Source of the DNA: an uncultured Collinsella sp.
GTDB lineage: Bacteria; Actinomycetota; Coriobacteriia; Coriobacteriales; Coriobacteriaceae
DNA length: 64,000 nt
NCBI GenBank assembly: GCA_959028445.1
Contig: CAUFRY010000005.1
Span: 1-64,000 of the forward strand
Direction of reading: 5' to 3'
In this document: positions 34,513 to 43,503 of the stretch, in pieces
How the letters are laid out: every line of letters begins with the position of its first letter
How positions within the stretch are numbered: position 1 is the first letter of the stretch
The notes under the pieces: model-generated
The model's input: the letters and a program-made list of their open reading frames with translations, nothing else
Database searches by the model: none
Told to the model about the DNA's origin: nothing
Made by a program: the position numbers and the translations under genes

Positions 34513-35605
34513 CCATGCTCACCACCTTGGCTCGATCAAGCAGGTCATCGGTAAAGTACCCCAGGTTGGTCGTGGTTATGACCGTCTGGATATCATCGCC
34601 GATCAGCCGCAGGAAAGCACCGCGGCGTTCGCCGTCGAGTTCGCTCATCACGTCGTCCAAAAGCAGCAGTGGGGCGGTGCCCAGGACATCGCGAGCCACG
34701 GCCACCTCCGCCACCTTCCAGGCCAGAACCAACGTTCGCTGCTGACCTTGGCTGGCAAATGAACGGGCGGAGCGACCCGCCACAGCAAACTCAATCTCGT
34801 CGCGATGCGGTCCCACCAACGTCACGCCGCGGCGAATTTCCTCGTCGGCGTGCTCATCAAGGGCAGCCAGCATGCGCTCGTACGCCCAGCCCTTCAGCTC
34901 TTCGCGATCATCGACCTGGGGCAAATCCCCCAGCGTGGACGCATAGGACACGTTGGCGGCTTCACCGGACGCCACTTGCCCGTAGGCAGTACGCACATGG
35001 CCCGCCAGCCGGTCGAGCAGGGCCAACCGGTGCACGAGCAGAGCCGCGCCCGCGCGGGCAATCGAATCGTTCCACGCGCCGAGCATCTCGCGGCAGCACC
35101 AGGCCTCCTTGAGCAAGGCGTTACGCTGGGTCACGCAGCGACCATAGGTGCTCGCAAGATCGGCATAGCGTGCGCTCAGTTGCATGCCAAAGTCGTCGAG
35201 GGCGGCGCGGCGCACACTGGCGCCTCGCTTAACCATGTCCAGATGGTCGGGGCAAAACAGCACGCTCGGCAGAACCCCGCGCACACCGGCGGCAGAGCAT
35301 CTCTTGCCGTTGCGGCTAAACGAGCGTCTACCGTCCTCCGCGCTCAATCCCATATCAAGCACGCGGCCGTCGCCCTCGAGCCTCAGCGCGGCCTTGCACG
35401 AGCCCACGCCGTCATGGACGAGCTCGGCTGCGGTCGGATGCCTAAACGAGGCGCCGCTCGTCAGCAGCTGCAGCGCCTCTATGAGATTGGTCTTTCCCGC
35501 CGCGTTGGGTCCCGTAAGTATCGTCACGCCCTCGTCCAGGGCAAGGCGATAGCTATCGAAGCTGCGGTAGTGCGCGACGGAAAGATCGCGGGCGAACATG
35601 GTCAT
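34499..35605 (-). CDS. recF: DNA replication and repair protein RecF
   Basis: An SMC-like ATPase that helps load RecA at gaps. The 368-residue product has Walker A GPNAAGKTN and the RecF lead SVAHYRSFDSYRLAL. GPHRDEIEF, SQGQQRTLVLAWKVAE (signature) and the Walker B LLLLDDVMSELD follow. The length is normal. It is 9 nt downstream of dnaN. The ribosome binding site is weak, so coupling to dnaN is likely. Confidence 0.96.
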   Translation of the reverse strand: MTMFARDLSVAHYRSFDSYRLALDEGVTILTGPNAAGKTNLIEALQLLTSGASFRHPTAAELVHDGVGSCKAALRLEGDGRVLDMGLSAEDGRRSFSRNGKRCSAAGVRGVLPSVLFCPDHLDMVKRGASVRRAALDDFGMQLSARYADLASTYGRCVTQRNALLKEAWCCREMLGAWNDSIARAGAALLVHRLALLDRLAGHVRTAYGQVASGEAANVSYASTLGDLPQVDDREELKGWAYERMLAALDEHADEEIRRGVTLVGPHRDEIEFAVAGRSARSFASQGQQRTLVLAWKVAEVAVARDVLGTAPLLLLDDVMSELDGERRGAFLRLIGDDIQTVITTTNLGYFTDDLLDRAKVVSMGETC

Positions 35606-35614
35606 AGCGCAACG

Positions 35615-36718
35615 CTAGATGCGGACCGGCATGACCAGGTACAGGTAGTTGATCTTGTCGTAGGACTTGAAGATGCCCGCCTGCGAGTAGCTCTTGAGCT
35701 CCAGCGTGATCTCTTTCTCCTTGGACAGGGCATTGAGGCAGCCGAAGATGTAGTGGTAGTTGAAGGCGATGGTACCCGACTCGCCCTTGGCCTCGACATC
35801 GATCGTCTCCTGCGCCAGATCCTGGTCGTTGGAGATGGAAGACAGGCCCATCTGCCCGTTCTCGACGTCGATCTCGAACTTGACGGCGGGGTTGGCGCTC
35901 GCGATAACGGCAACACGCTTGAGGGCGGCATTGAAGGCGGCGACGTCGATCTTGACGCTCGTCACGCACGAATCGGGGATGAGCTGCTTGTAGTTGGGGT
36001 ACACGCCCTCGATGCGGCGCGACACGTAGGTGGTGTTGCCGGCCTCGAAGACGACCTGGGTGTCGGTAGCCCCGATCATGATGGTCGCCTGGCTTGCCAT
36101 GATGTTCAGCGCGTCGTTAAAGGCGTCGGCCGGAACGTTGAGCTCAAAGGAACCCTCGAGGGTCGAGGTCTCGACCTGCGTATCGCACACGGCCAAACGG
36201 AAGGAATCGGTCGCCACCAGGCGAACGGTGTTGTTCTCGACCTTCATGTGCACGCCGCCCAGGATGGGGCGGGCCTTGTCGGTCGAGGTGACGCGCCACA
36301 CGCGGCTGACCATCTCGGACAAGATATCGGTCGGCAGCTCCACGGCACTCTCGATGGCATAGGCCGGAAACTCGGGGAAGTCATTGGCATCGAGCGTGTT
36401 CAGCCTAAAAGAGCTCTTCTCGCAACCAATCAGCACTTGGCGCTCGGACAGCTCAAAGGTGACCGGGGCATCGGGGAGGGTCTTGGTGATATTGGAGAGC
36501 ATCTTACAGGGGATAACCATCTCGCCCTCTTCTTCGACATGCGCCGCGATGCGATGACGGATCGAGATGGTGTAGTTAGAGGTCTGGAATTCCAAGATGC
36601 CGTCTTGGGCCTTAACGAGCACGCCCGACAGGATGGGAAGGGTGGATGCCGAAGCGACACCCTTCATAACGACGCCGATGGCTTGTGTAAGCGAGCTCTG
36701 GCTGACGGTGAACTTCAT
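35615..36718 (-). CDS. dnaN: DNA polymerase III beta sliding clamp
   Basis: The 367-residue ring subunit. MKFTVSQSSLTQAIGVVMKG, PILSGVLV, the RIEGVYPNYKQLIP loop and the C-terminal PVRI are hallmark segments. Three topologically similar domains are recognisable by length. It is separated from dnaA by 238 nt, with its own AAAGG ribosome binding site. Confidence 0.97.
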   Translation of the reverse strand: MKFTVSQSSLTQAIGVVMKGVASASTLPILSGVLVKAQDGILEFQTSNYTISIRHRIAAHVEEEGEMVIPCKMLSNITKTLPDAPVTFELSERQVLIGCEKSSFRLNTLDANDFPEFPAYAIESAVELPTDILSEMVSRVWRVTSTDKARPILGGVHMKVENNTVRLVATDSFRLAVCDTQVETSTLEGSFELNVPADAFNDALNIMASQATIMIGATDTQVVFEAGNTTYVSRRIEGVYPNYKQLIPDSCVTSVKIDVAAFNAALKRVAVIASANPAVKFEIDVENGQMGLSSISNDQDLAQETIDVEAKGESGTIAFNYHYIFGCLNALSKEKEITLELKSYSQAGIFKSYDKINYLYLVMPVRI

Positions 36719-36849
36719 CTTTTAATACCTTTCTATAGATATAAATATCTTAATAATAGTAATAGCACTGACGAAACTGTTGATTACTCCCAAAGACGCA
36801 GGTCAGACACAGAAAGAGAATCGACAGCAACCTGTGTGCAACAGGGGTG

Positions 36850-36941
36850 GTTTTCCACGTTCAAAACCTGCGCAAAACTTTTCATCACCGCGGGTTGGGT
36901 TTTAGACACCTTATGCCCGTGGTTTCGACAAGTTTTCAACA
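36850..36941. promoter_or_regulatory. DnaA-box-like sites between dnaA and dnaN
   Basis: GTTTTCCACG at 36850-36859 is close to the classical box. GTTTTCAACA at 36932-36941 is the complement of the 10-mer found twice upstream of the dnaA operon. The remainder of 36719-36956 is AT-rich near dnaN and has no gene. Confidence 0.45.
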
Positions 36942-36956
36942 GGTGTCTCTATTTCC

Positions 36957-38693
36957 CTACGAGCGCAGTGTTATTTTATCGCGCAGCGACTTGAGGTCTT
37001 CGGTGACGGTGCGGTCTTCCTGAATCATCTTCTGGACCTTTTTGTAGCTCGTGCTGACGGTCGAGTGGTTGCGGTTGCCAAATTCGGCGCCCACCGCCGT
37101 GGTCGTCATCTCGCACATCTCGATAGCCAGGTAGATAGCGATATGGCGTGCTTTGGCGATATTGGCGTTGCGACGCGGGCCGATGAGCTCCTCGTGCGTC
37201 ACGCCGTACTGCTCTTCAATGACGGACTGAACCGTTTGCACGTTGATCTTTTTGGCCGATGTGTCGAAGTACTGGCTGGCAATGGCGTCGATATCGTCAA
37301 AGGTGAGCTCCCCGCCCTCGCGCTCGCGGTCGCCCGCCTCGCCGGCGCAGCGCTCGCAAAAGCTCTCGAGTTCGCGGATGTTGGTGCCTGAGACCTCGGC
37401 CATGTGTTTAAAGTGTTCGTCGGTCAGGTGCCCGCCGTCGCCCCCATAGGCCGCCAGCAGCGAGTCGTCGCCTGCCTCGGGGGCGGCGACGATGGTGTTC
37501 TCGTAATAGCGCTGCAAGATCTTGTATTTCATCTCGTAGCTGGGCTCTGCAACCAGGCAGAGCATGCCGGCGTTGAAGCGGCTGGTCAGACGCTCGTCCA
37601 TGCTTAGGTCCTTGGGGGCGCGGTCTGCCGCGATGACGACCTTCTTGTTGTTGCGGATGAACTCGTCCATGAGCTGGAAAAAGTAGTCCACGCTCGCGCG
37701 CTTGCCGATGATGTTTTGGATGTCATCGATGATGAGCACGTCCACGCCGTGGTACGCCTGCATGATGGGAGCGTTGCTCTTCTTTTGACGGTCGAACTCG
37801 GTCATCAGGTCGTCCAGATATGCCTGGGAGTTGGCATACTTGACCTTGATCTCGGGCGACTTCTCGGCGAGCTCGTTTTTGATGGCAAGCAGCAGGTGCG
37901 TCTTGCCCAGGCCCGATTTGCCGTAGATGAACAGTGATGTGCATGTGCCGCGCTCGTCCGCGAGGGCGGCAAACTTGAGTGCCGAGCGATAGGCATGGCT
38001 GTTTTCGGGGCCGTAGACAAAGTTCTCAAAGGTAAATTTTGAGTTCGCGGCGAGCGGGGCTCCATCCGTATTCTGCTCGGCCGGCACGGTCGGTGCTGGC
38101 ATGGGTGAGGTGGGGGTCGCGGCTTGCGTGGATTTAGTCGGCGCCCCGCCCTTCATCTGGTTCATCATGCGACGAAAATCGTCGGCCGAGAGCGTGTTTT
38201 TGATTGCAATGCCCGAATCCGCGCCCGCCGCTGCGTCGTGAGCGATGGGCATGTGCGTGACGGGCGCGTTCGTTGGCGTCGCCGCCGCGGTCGGCAACGG
38301 TGCCATGGTTTCACGGGAAACATCGCTGTGCTGGTGCTCGACCGTCGACGCGTCGCCTGCGGAGGCCGGCACCGCCGGGGAAGCAGCGGGAGCCGTGGCG
38401 GGCGCCGTGGCGGGCGCCGTGGCGGCAGCGGATTCCGTCGCGGCGCCTTGCGGTGCCACGATGTCGAGCGCGATCGGTGCAAAGGCGATTTCTTCCAGAT
38501 AGGCCTCAATAGTCGGCTGATGCTTTTTGAGCTGCGCGATGGCAAAGCGCGAGGGGGCCTCGATCGTGAGCGTATCTTCGGTCAGGCTTATGGCGCGCGA
38601 TTGCCCCAGCATGTTGATGAGGCGTGCATCTTGGCCGTCGCGCTGGCAAAAGGCGATGGCATCCCCCAGGATGATGCTTGCTTCCTCGTCCAC
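36957..38693 (-). CDS. dnaA: Chromosomal replication initiator DnaA
   Basis: An AAA+ initiator that opens oriC. The 578-residue product is longer than the usual ~450 because of a Pro/Ala/Thr-rich domain II (about 80-215). Walker A is GKSGLGKT at 258-265 and Walker B VDVLIIDDI. Sensor and Arg-finger regions follow (ERLTSRFNAG, usually ERLRSRFEWG). In domain IV the signature is FGNRNHSTV instead of FGGRDHTTV: E. coli Asp433 becomes Asn542, Thr435 becomes Ser and Pro423 becomes Thr, while Arg399, His434 and Thr436 equivalents are kept. The start is a GTG after GGGAGAG. The GHKL gene lies 15 nt upstream. Confidence 0.96.
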   Translation of the reverse strand: MDEEASIILGDAIAFCQRDGQDARLINMLGQSRAISLTEDTLTIEAPSRFAIAQLKKHQPTIEAYLEEIAFAPIALDIVAPQGAATESAAATAPATAPATAPAASPAVPASAGDASTVEHQHSDVSRETMAPLPTAAATPTNAPVTHMPIAHDAAAGADSGIAIKNTLSADDFRRMMNQMKGGAPTKSTQAATPTSPMPAPTVPAEQNTDGAPLAANSKFTFENFVYGPENSHAYRSALKFAALADERGTCTSLFIYGKSGLGKTHLLLAIKNELAEKSPEIKVKYANSQAYLDDLMTEFDRQKKSNAPIMQAYHGVDVLIIDDIQNIIGKRASVDYFFQLMDEFIRNNKKVVIAADRAPKDLSMDERLTSRFNAGMLCLVAEPSYEMKYKILQRYYENTIVAAPEAGDDSLLAAYGGDGGHLTDEHFKHMAEVSGTNIRELESFCERCAGEAGDREREGGELTFDDIDAIASQYFDTSAKKINVQTVQSVIEEQYGVTHEELIGPRRNANIAKARHIAIYLAIEMCEMTTTAVGAEFGNRNHSTVSTSYKKVQKMIQEDRTVTEDLKSLRDKITLRS

Positions 38694-38708
38694 TGTCTCT
38701 CCCGTTCT

Positions 38709-40061
38709 TTAGCTCTGAGCTCGCACGCGAGCGGCGCCGAGTTCGGTCAGATGGTATTTCTGGCCATGCTTGATGACCAAGCCGGCCTGCGCCAAGTCAT
38801 TGAGCGTGCGTGACCAAGTGGGGGCCGAGTTTCCAAACGCCCTCGCCAGATCGGTTGCACCGCACGCTTGATTTTGCGCCAGATAGCCCAGCGCGGCGTT
38901 GCCGCGATCGCTTACGAACACGTCCGGTTGTGGCTGCGCATGCTGATTTGCTGCATTAGGATACATCATTTGAGCTGCTGGTTGTTGAGAACTCTGCATC
39001 GGTGGCATTCGCTGTTGAAAACTTTGAGGCCACTGTTGGTAAGGCTGCGGAGGCATCTGCTGGGCCCAGGGGTTGTACTGCTGCTGCGGCATCTGCTGGT
39101 ACGGCTGCTGATATCCTTGCTGGTACTGCTGCGGGAACTGCTGGCCGTACCCCAGTGGCGGCATCTGCTGATATGGATATCCTTGTTGGTACGGCTGATA
39201 GCCCATTTGCTGGCCACCCGGTGCGCCCGTCGCCTGCTGCATTGCTGCTGCATCCTGATTCGCCAGCGGCACGGCCTCTGGCATGCTTGGCGGCATCGAC
39301 ATCGATGCCGCTTGGGGTTCTTGTGTAGGAGGCATTCCGGGCTGCTGCATCTGTCCCACGGTGGGCTGCATCTGCTGCGTTGCCATGGGCTGCTGCGCAA
39401 AAGCTCCCGGCAGGGGATATGTGGGCTGCTCCGTCTCGGGCCGCACGGCAGCGCCGCGTCCGCCGGCACGCTCGATTTCCTGCACGCGTTTAGGGTTCAG
39501 GCTTACCGTAACCACGGTGCCGTTGCCCATGTTGTCCTCGATGGATACGGCACCGCCGGCGTTTTCCAAATACTCCTGCACCATGGGAAACCCTGCTCCG
39601 GTTCCACGGATATAGCGCTTCATCTTGCTGTTTGCGCTGGTAACGCCAAAGTCGAAAGCACGTTCCTTGTCGTCGATGCCGGGTCCTTGGTCAGCAAAGC
39701 GGATGGTGTCTCCGCCGTCCAGAATCGAGATGATGGGCTCGGCAAAGTGTGCGTGGATAAAGTTTTCGACAATCTCGCGGATGACCATGAGCGAGATATG
39801 GCCACCTTGTTCTTTCATGCACTGGTAGACGGTGTTGGTCGTCTCTTCCAAATACGTGCGGACATCTTGCGGATCAATGACGATCACCCGCGGTGTCGAC
39901 AGCATGTCGTCATAGACGGCGATGCGCGCGGCGTACATGGCTTTTGGCGCCTGCGTGGTCGTCTGCTCGCCTTCCGCACGCTCTTCGCGCACGCCGGTGA
40001 TGTGCTCGTTGTCGGGTGCCGGGTCTCCGGAATCGACCATGGTGTAAAAGTCGTCAGACAT
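38709..40061 (-). CDS. GHKL-ATPase with Gln/Pro-rich linker and winged helix, beside oriC
   Basis: A 450-residue protein that I cannot name. Residues 60-190 form a histidine-kinase-like ATPase: N box REIVENFIHAH (96-105), G1 DQGPGID (124-130), G2 RGTGAGF (152-158) and GNGT at 179. No phosphoacceptor His domain or sensor is present. Residues about 205-395 are a low-complexity Gln/Pro/Met linker (PQQYQQGYQQPYQQ). The last ~55 residues look like a winged helix (TDLARAFGNSAPTWSRTLND, GLVIKHGQKYHL). It lies between the candidate oriC and dnaA in one unit, 15 nt ahead of dnaA. A DNA-binding regulator of replication is a plausible guess, not shown. Confidence 0.85.
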   Translation of the reverse strand: MSDDFYTMVDSGDPAPDNEHITGVREERAEGEQTTTQAPKAMYAARIAVYDDMLSTPRVIVIDPQDVRTYLEETTNTVYQCMKEQGGHISLMVIREIVENFIHAHFAEPIISILDGGDTIRFADQGPGIDDKERAFDFGVTSANSKMKRYIRGTGAGFPMVQEYLENAGGAVSIEDNMGNGTVVTVSLNPKRVQEIERAGGRGAAVRPETEQPTYPLPGAFAQQPMATQQMQPTVGQMQQPGMPPTQEPQAASMSMPPSMPEAVPLANQDAAAMQQATGAPGGQQMGYQPYQQGYPYQQMPPLGYGQQFPQQYQQGYQQPYQQMPQQQYNPWAQQMPPQPYQQWPQSFQQRMPPMQSSQQPAAQMMYPNAANQHAQPQPDVFVSDRGNAALGYLAQNQACGATDLARAFGNSAPTWSRTLNDLAQAGLVIKHGQKYHLTELGAARVRAQS

Positions 40062-40304
40062 GCCGCTCGCAATCTTTCAAAAGGTTTCGAACAAATAGTA
40101 GCTCACCGTGCAACGTTTCTCATCTTTCGACAACTTTTCAAAACTTGTTGAAAACTTTGGAAAATGGGCGAAAAGTTCTCAACATTGCCAACATGACCTG
40201 TTGAAAACTCGATGAAATATCGTGAAAGGTTGCCATGAGGCGCAAATTTCGGTTGTGCTTATGGGGGAACCGTGTGAACTGCGCAACCTTTTACCTTTGA
40301 TTTC
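40062..40304. other. Candidate replication origin (oriC)
   Basis: The intergenic space between the leftward dnaA operon and rightward rpmH is AT-richer than its flanks. It has exact TGTTGAAAAC at 40146-40155 and 40199-40208, and GTTCTCAACA (one mismatch of the complement) at 40175-40184. Several TTTCGA/TTTTCAAAA words lie among them. No reading frame is supported. The gene order rpmH-dnaA with parABS nearby is the standard origin context. Unwinding was not assessed. Confidence 0.65.
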
Positions 40305-40334
40305 TTGACATTTGAACATTGATTTCCCTACAAT
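40305..40334 (+). promoter_or_regulatory. rpmH promoter
   Basis: TTGACA and TACAAT are separated by 18 nt, about 70 nt upstream of the rpmH ATG. The -35 is a perfect consensus. Confidence 0.75.
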
Positions 40335-40406
40335 CTTCAAGCTCACGTGTCTATATCTGCGTCCGCGTCCCCGCGGACACTCGAAATGCAGCAGGAGGAA
40401 CTTAAG

Positions 40407-40541
40407 ATGAAGCGTACGTATCAGCCTAATAAGCGTAAGCGTGCCAAGACCCATGGCTTCCGTGCCCGTATGGCCACTAAGGGTGGTCGTGCCGTGCTCG
40501 CCCGTCGTCGCGCCAAGGGCCGCAAGCGTCTCACTGTCTAG
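40407..40541 (+). CDS. rpmH: 50S ribosomal protein L34
   Basis: bL34, 44 residues: [20 protein letters not shown] then [19 protein letters not shown]. The ATG follows AGGAGGAACTTAAG. An in-frame upstream extension is not part of the family. It is the first gene of the rightward origin-proximal operon; the rpmH-rnpA pair is universal in bacteria. Confidence 0.98.
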   Translation: MKRTYQPNKRKRAKTHGFRARMATKGGRAVLARRRAKGRKRLTV

Positions 40542-40561
40542 CAGCGATACACACATCTCGC

Positions 40562-40900
40562 ATGAAGACTATTAAGTCTCGGCAAGATTTCGAGCATGTG
40601 TTCAGTCAGGGGCGTCGTTTCAATCACCCTCTGATTCGAATGACCATATGTGAATCGGTTGGCGAAGGCGACTCCGGAAGGGTCGCCTTCGTTGGTGCTA
40701 AGCGACTCGGTTGTGCCGTCGTGCGCAACCGATCTAAGCGTGTGATGCGCGAGGCCGCCCGCAGCTGCGGATTTCCCGTTGCGGGTTATGACATCATCTT
40801 GTTTGCAACTCCCAAGACGAGGGTTTCCTCGCCGCAGGAGATGGACAAGGCGTTGCGTTCGCTTATGAAGCGCGCCGGCGTTGCCGGGGAGGAGCGATGA
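40562..40900 (+). CDS. rnpA: Ribonuclease P protein component
   Basis: The 112-residue protein subunit of RNase P for tRNA 5' maturation. The start is [20 protein letters not shown], and the RNR motif lies in [16 protein letters not shown]. It lies 20 nt after rpmH. It overlaps yidD by 4 nt, so translation is coupled. Confidence 0.96.
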   Translation: MKTIKSRQDFEHVFSQGRRFNHPLIRMTICESVGEGDSGRVAFVGAKRLGCAVVRNRSKRVMREAARSCGFPVAGYDIILFATPKTRVSSPQEMDKALRSLMKRAGVAGEER

Positions 40901-41121
40901 GCAATCACGTTTTGCGACGTGTTGCCATCGCTCCTATTCGCATATATCAACAGGTTATTTCGCCCTTATTGCCTGACGCCTGCATTTATTACCCAACGTG
41001 CTCGCAATACGCCATCCAGGCGATTGAGAAGCACGGTGTTTTGAGAGGCTGCTGGCTTGCCGTGAGGCGCATCGCTCGTTGCAATCCCCTGCACGTCGGC
41101 GGTTATGACCCTGTGCCCTAG
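40897..41121 (+). CDS. yidD: Membrane protein insertion efficiency factor YidD
   Basis: The 74-residue product has the family core: [30 protein letters not shown] and [15 protein letters not shown] [12 protein letters not shown]. The first ~20 residues form an amphipathic helix. It overlaps rnpA by 4 nt and precedes yidC, the usual cluster. Confidence 0.95.
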   Translation: MSNHVLRRVAIAPIRIYQQVISPLLPDACIYYPTCSQYAIQAIEKHGVLRGCWLAVRRIARCNPLHVGGYDPVP

Positions 41122-41150
41122 CGGGCACTCGCTATCGGAGGAAAACTTAC

Positions 41151-41921
41151 ATGTGGGATTGGATCGTTAACATCCTTTTCGAGCTGCTCAAGCTCATCCA
41201 GACCTTTGCGGTCGACTGGGGCCTGTCCATCATCATCCTGGTGGTCATCATCCGTCTGCTGCTGACGCCGCTCATGCTCAAGTCGACCAAGTCGACGGCT
41301 CGCATGCAGGTGCTGCAGCCCAAGATGCTCGAGATCCAGGAGCGCTATGCCGACGATCCCCAGCGTCAGGCCGAGGAGATGCAGAAGTTCTACAGCGAGA
41401 ACAAGTTCAACCCCATGGCTGGCTGTCTGCCGCTGCTGATTCAGATGCCTATCCTGTTCGCCCTGTTTACATTGCTGCGCAACCTGCCGCAGTACTTTAA
41501 CGACGGCACGTTCTCGTTCTTCAACATCCTGCCCGACCTGACCACCACGCCGAGTGCTTCCTTTGCCGATGGCTTTATGGTTGCACTGCCTGCGCTGGTT
41601 TGCCTGATCCTGTTCGCCGTCCTGACCCTGATTCCGCAGCTCTATATGTCGCGCAACCAGACCGGCCAGCAGGCTCAGAGCATGCGTATGATGGCCGTTG
41701 TCATGACGGTCATGATGCTTTGGATGGGCTGGAGCCTTCCCGTTGGTGTTCTGCTGTACTACGACGTCTCGTCTGCTTGGCAGGTTATCCAGCAGATTTT
41801 TGTGACGCAGAAGGTCATCGACAAGGCGAAGGCCGATGAGGAGGAGCGTCTTAAGAACGCTCCGCTGCAGGTTGAGGTCACTCGTCGAGAGAAGAAGCCG
41901 CGCCCGCACAAGAAGAAGTAG
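41151..41921 (+). CDS. yidC: Membrane protein insertase YidC/Oxa1
   Basis: The 256-residue Gram-positive-type YidC. There are membrane helices near residues 17-40, 95-120, 145-165 and 190-215. The conserved hydrophilic loop between the first two contains MQVLQPKMLEIQERYADDP. NPMAGCLPLLIQMPILFALF is the classic signature. The tail is basic (TRREKKPRPHKKK), as in ribosome-binding YidC proteins. It has no large periplasmic domain. The ribosome binding site is GGAGG. Confidence 0.96.
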   Translation: MWDWIVNILFELLKLIQTFAVDWGLSIIILVVIIRLLLTPLMLKSTKSTARMQVLQPKMLEIQERYADDPQRQAEEMQKFYSENKFNPMAGCLPLLIQMPILFALFTLLRNLPQYFNDGTFSFFNILPDLTTTPSASFADGFMVALPALVCLILFAVLTLIPQLYMSRNQTGQQAQSMRMMAVVMTVMMLWMGWSLPVGVLLYYDVSSAWQVIQQIFVTQKVIDKAKADEEERLKNAPLQVEVTRREKKPRPHKKK

Positions 41922-41938
41922 TGGGATATCAATCTTAT

Positions 41939-41950
41939 TTAGGTACCTAA
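41939..41950. repeat. Palindrome TTAGGTACCTAA, copy 1
   Basis: A perfect 12-bp palindrome 17 nt beyond the yidC stop. The same 12-mer, and the following C, occurs at 45443-45454. Confidence 0.7.
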
Positions 41951-41965
41951 CTTTTGGAGTACGTT

Positions 41966-42535
41966 ATGTCTGAAGAGATCATCGAGGATATGCTTGAGGA
42001 GGTTGCCCCGCAGGTCGCGGGCGATTATCCCGAGATTGCACAGCGCTACAAGGCTGGTGAAGAGCTGACCGATGAGGAGCTCGACACCATTGCCGATGTT
42101 GCTATTTCCATCCTGCGTTCCATCCTTTCGCACTTCGATGCCGCCAACTCTCCTATCGATGAGTATGAGGGCGACGAAGGTGAGCTGATTTTGGATGTAA
42201 CGGCTCCCGACCTTGCTGTTCTCATTGGCCGTCATGGTCGCACCCTTGATGCCCTTCAGGTTATGTTCTCTTTGCTGGTGAGCCGCAAACTTGGCTTTAG
42301 GTATCCGGTTGTAGTGGACGTCGAGGGATACAAGAGCCGCCGTCAGGACAAGGTTGCCTCCATGGCTCAGTCTGCTGCCGAGCGTGCCATTCGCACTCAT
42401 AAGAGTGTTTCGCTTCCGCCCATGAATGCCTACGAGCGTCGACTGGTTCACATTGCACTTCGTGGCAATGATGCCGTCGATACTCATTCTGAGGGTTCTG
42501 ACCCTGATCGCCATGTGGTGATTGTTGCTCGATAA
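41966..42535 (+). CDS. khpB: RNA-binding protein KhpB (Jag)
   Basis: A 189-residue protein with an acidic N-terminal helix, a KH domain (VTAPDLAVLIGRHGRTLDAL) and a C-terminal R3H domain (SVSLPPMNAYERRLVHIAL, DRHVVIVAR). It lacks the Jag-N domain of some homologues. KhpB binds mRNA with KhpA and affects cell-wall synthesis in Firmicutes. The start is the ATG after GGAG; an upstream TTG is less likely. It precedes a strong terminator. Confidence 0.92.
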   Translation: MSEEIIEDMLEEVAPQVAGDYPEIAQRYKAGEELTDEELDTIADVAISILRSILSHFDAANSPIDEYEGDEGELILDVTAPDLAVLIGRHGRTLDALQVMFSLLVSRKLGFRYPVVVDVEGYKSRRQDKVASMAQSAAERAIRTHKSVSLPPMNAYERRLVHIALRGNDAVDTHSEGSDPDRHVVIVAR

Positions 42536-42553
42536 TCTACTCGAGTTTATGCT

Positions 42554-42585
42554 AAGGGGACGTGGTTTCCACGTCCCCTTTTTTT
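42554..42585 (+). terminator. Terminator of the rpmH-khpB operon
   Basis: AAGGGGACGTGG pairs with CCACGTCCCCTT and is followed by seven T. Confidence 0.93.
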
Positions 42586-42631
42586 GTCAAAAGTTCTCGA
42601 TACGCTGATTTTTGTCAGAAAGGAGCTTTCG

Positions 42632-43369
42632 TTGTTAGTACTTACTGATCAGCAAGCTGACGAGATGTTGAGTCGTCTAGCTTTCTATTGCAAAGAGTAT
42701 TCCTTGAGCGTAACTGATGTTGAGCTGAGGAAATGTATTCAGCATTTGGATTTGGTTCTAGAAACAAATAAGACAACCAATCTCACCCGTATTCTTAACG
42801 TAGAAGATGCTGCCGTACTTCATATCCTCGACTCACTTGTTTTGCTCCTCTATATCAACAAGGCTCCTGAGGGAGCTTTGCTCGATATGGGAACAGGTGC
42901 GGGCTTCCCTGGTATTCCATTAACCATAACCACGCATCGTAAAGCTACTTATATTGACTCTGTTGGCAAGAAGGTTGATGCGGTAAATTCCTTTGTCCAT
43001 GCTCTTGGATTGAAACATGCCCATGCGGTTCATGATCGTCTTGAAGAATATGCTCGGAGCCATAAGAAGCAGTTCTCTGTTGTAACTGCCCGCGCACTGG
43101 CCCCTCTACCGATTCTTGTTGAGTATGCGGCTCCGTATCTGAAGGATGGAGGGCTATTTGTTATAACCAAGGGCAATCCTTCGGATGAGGAGCTTGCTTC
43201 CGGCATGTCAGCAGCTAAGATTTGCGGCTTCACTTTGCTTCTGAATGACGCAATTGATTTGCCTGAAGGCTTGGGTCACAGGGAGTTCATTGTTCTTAAG
43301 AAGAGTCATCCAGCATCCGTTTCATTGCCTCGTGCAAATGGCGTGGCAAAGAAGAATCCGCTTGCCTAG
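42632..43369 (+). CDS. rsmG: 16S rRNA m7G527 methyltransferase
   Basis: RsmG (GidB) methylates G527 of 16S rRNA with SAM. The 245-residue product has the SAM motif LLDMGTGAGFPGIPLTI, NLTRI upstream and a PLPILVEYAAPYL strand. The start is a TTG with AAAGGAG 6 nt upstream; a longer frame would begin inside the terminator stem. It has a lower GC content than the genes to its left. Its product ends just before parS sites. Confidence 0.93.
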   Translation: MLVLTDQQADEMLSRLAFYCKEYSLSVTDVELRKCIQHLDLVLETNKTTNLTRILNVEDAAVLHILDSLVLLLYINKAPEGALLDMGTGAGFPGIPLTITTHRKATYIDSVGKKVDAVNSFVHALGLKHAHAVHDRLEEYARSHKKQFSVVTARALAPLPILVEYAAPYLKDGGLFVITKGNPSDEELASGMSAAKICGFTLLLNDAIDLPEGLGHREFIVLKKSHPASVSLPRANGVAKKNPLA

Positions 43370-43370
43370 A

Positions 43371-43386
43371 TGTTTCACGTGAAACA
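43371..43386. promoter_or_regulatory. parS centromere site 1
   Basis: TGTTTCACGTGAAACA, an exact match to the bacterial parS consensus, 2 nt after rsmG. Confidence 0.95.
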
Positions 43387-43409
43387 TAATGGATACTAAC
43401 AACTTGCAG

Positions 43410-43425
43410 TGTTTCACGTGAAACA
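43410..43425. promoter_or_regulatory. parS centromere site 2
   Basis: A second exact TGTTTCACGTGAAACA, 39 bp from the first. Confidence 0.95.
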
Positions 43426-43448
43426 TGGCGGTTGATATCGATTCGGAA

Positions 43449-43464
43449 TGTTTCACGTGAAACA
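43449..43464. promoter_or_regulatory. parS centromere site 3
   Basis: A third exact TGTTTCACGTGAAACA, 39 bp from the second and 40 nt before parA. Two degenerate relatives lie at 38307 and 45612. Confidence 0.95.
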
Positions 43465-43503
43465 TCCTCCGTTTGACAGCTTTAATACACACCAGGAGGG
43501 ACC

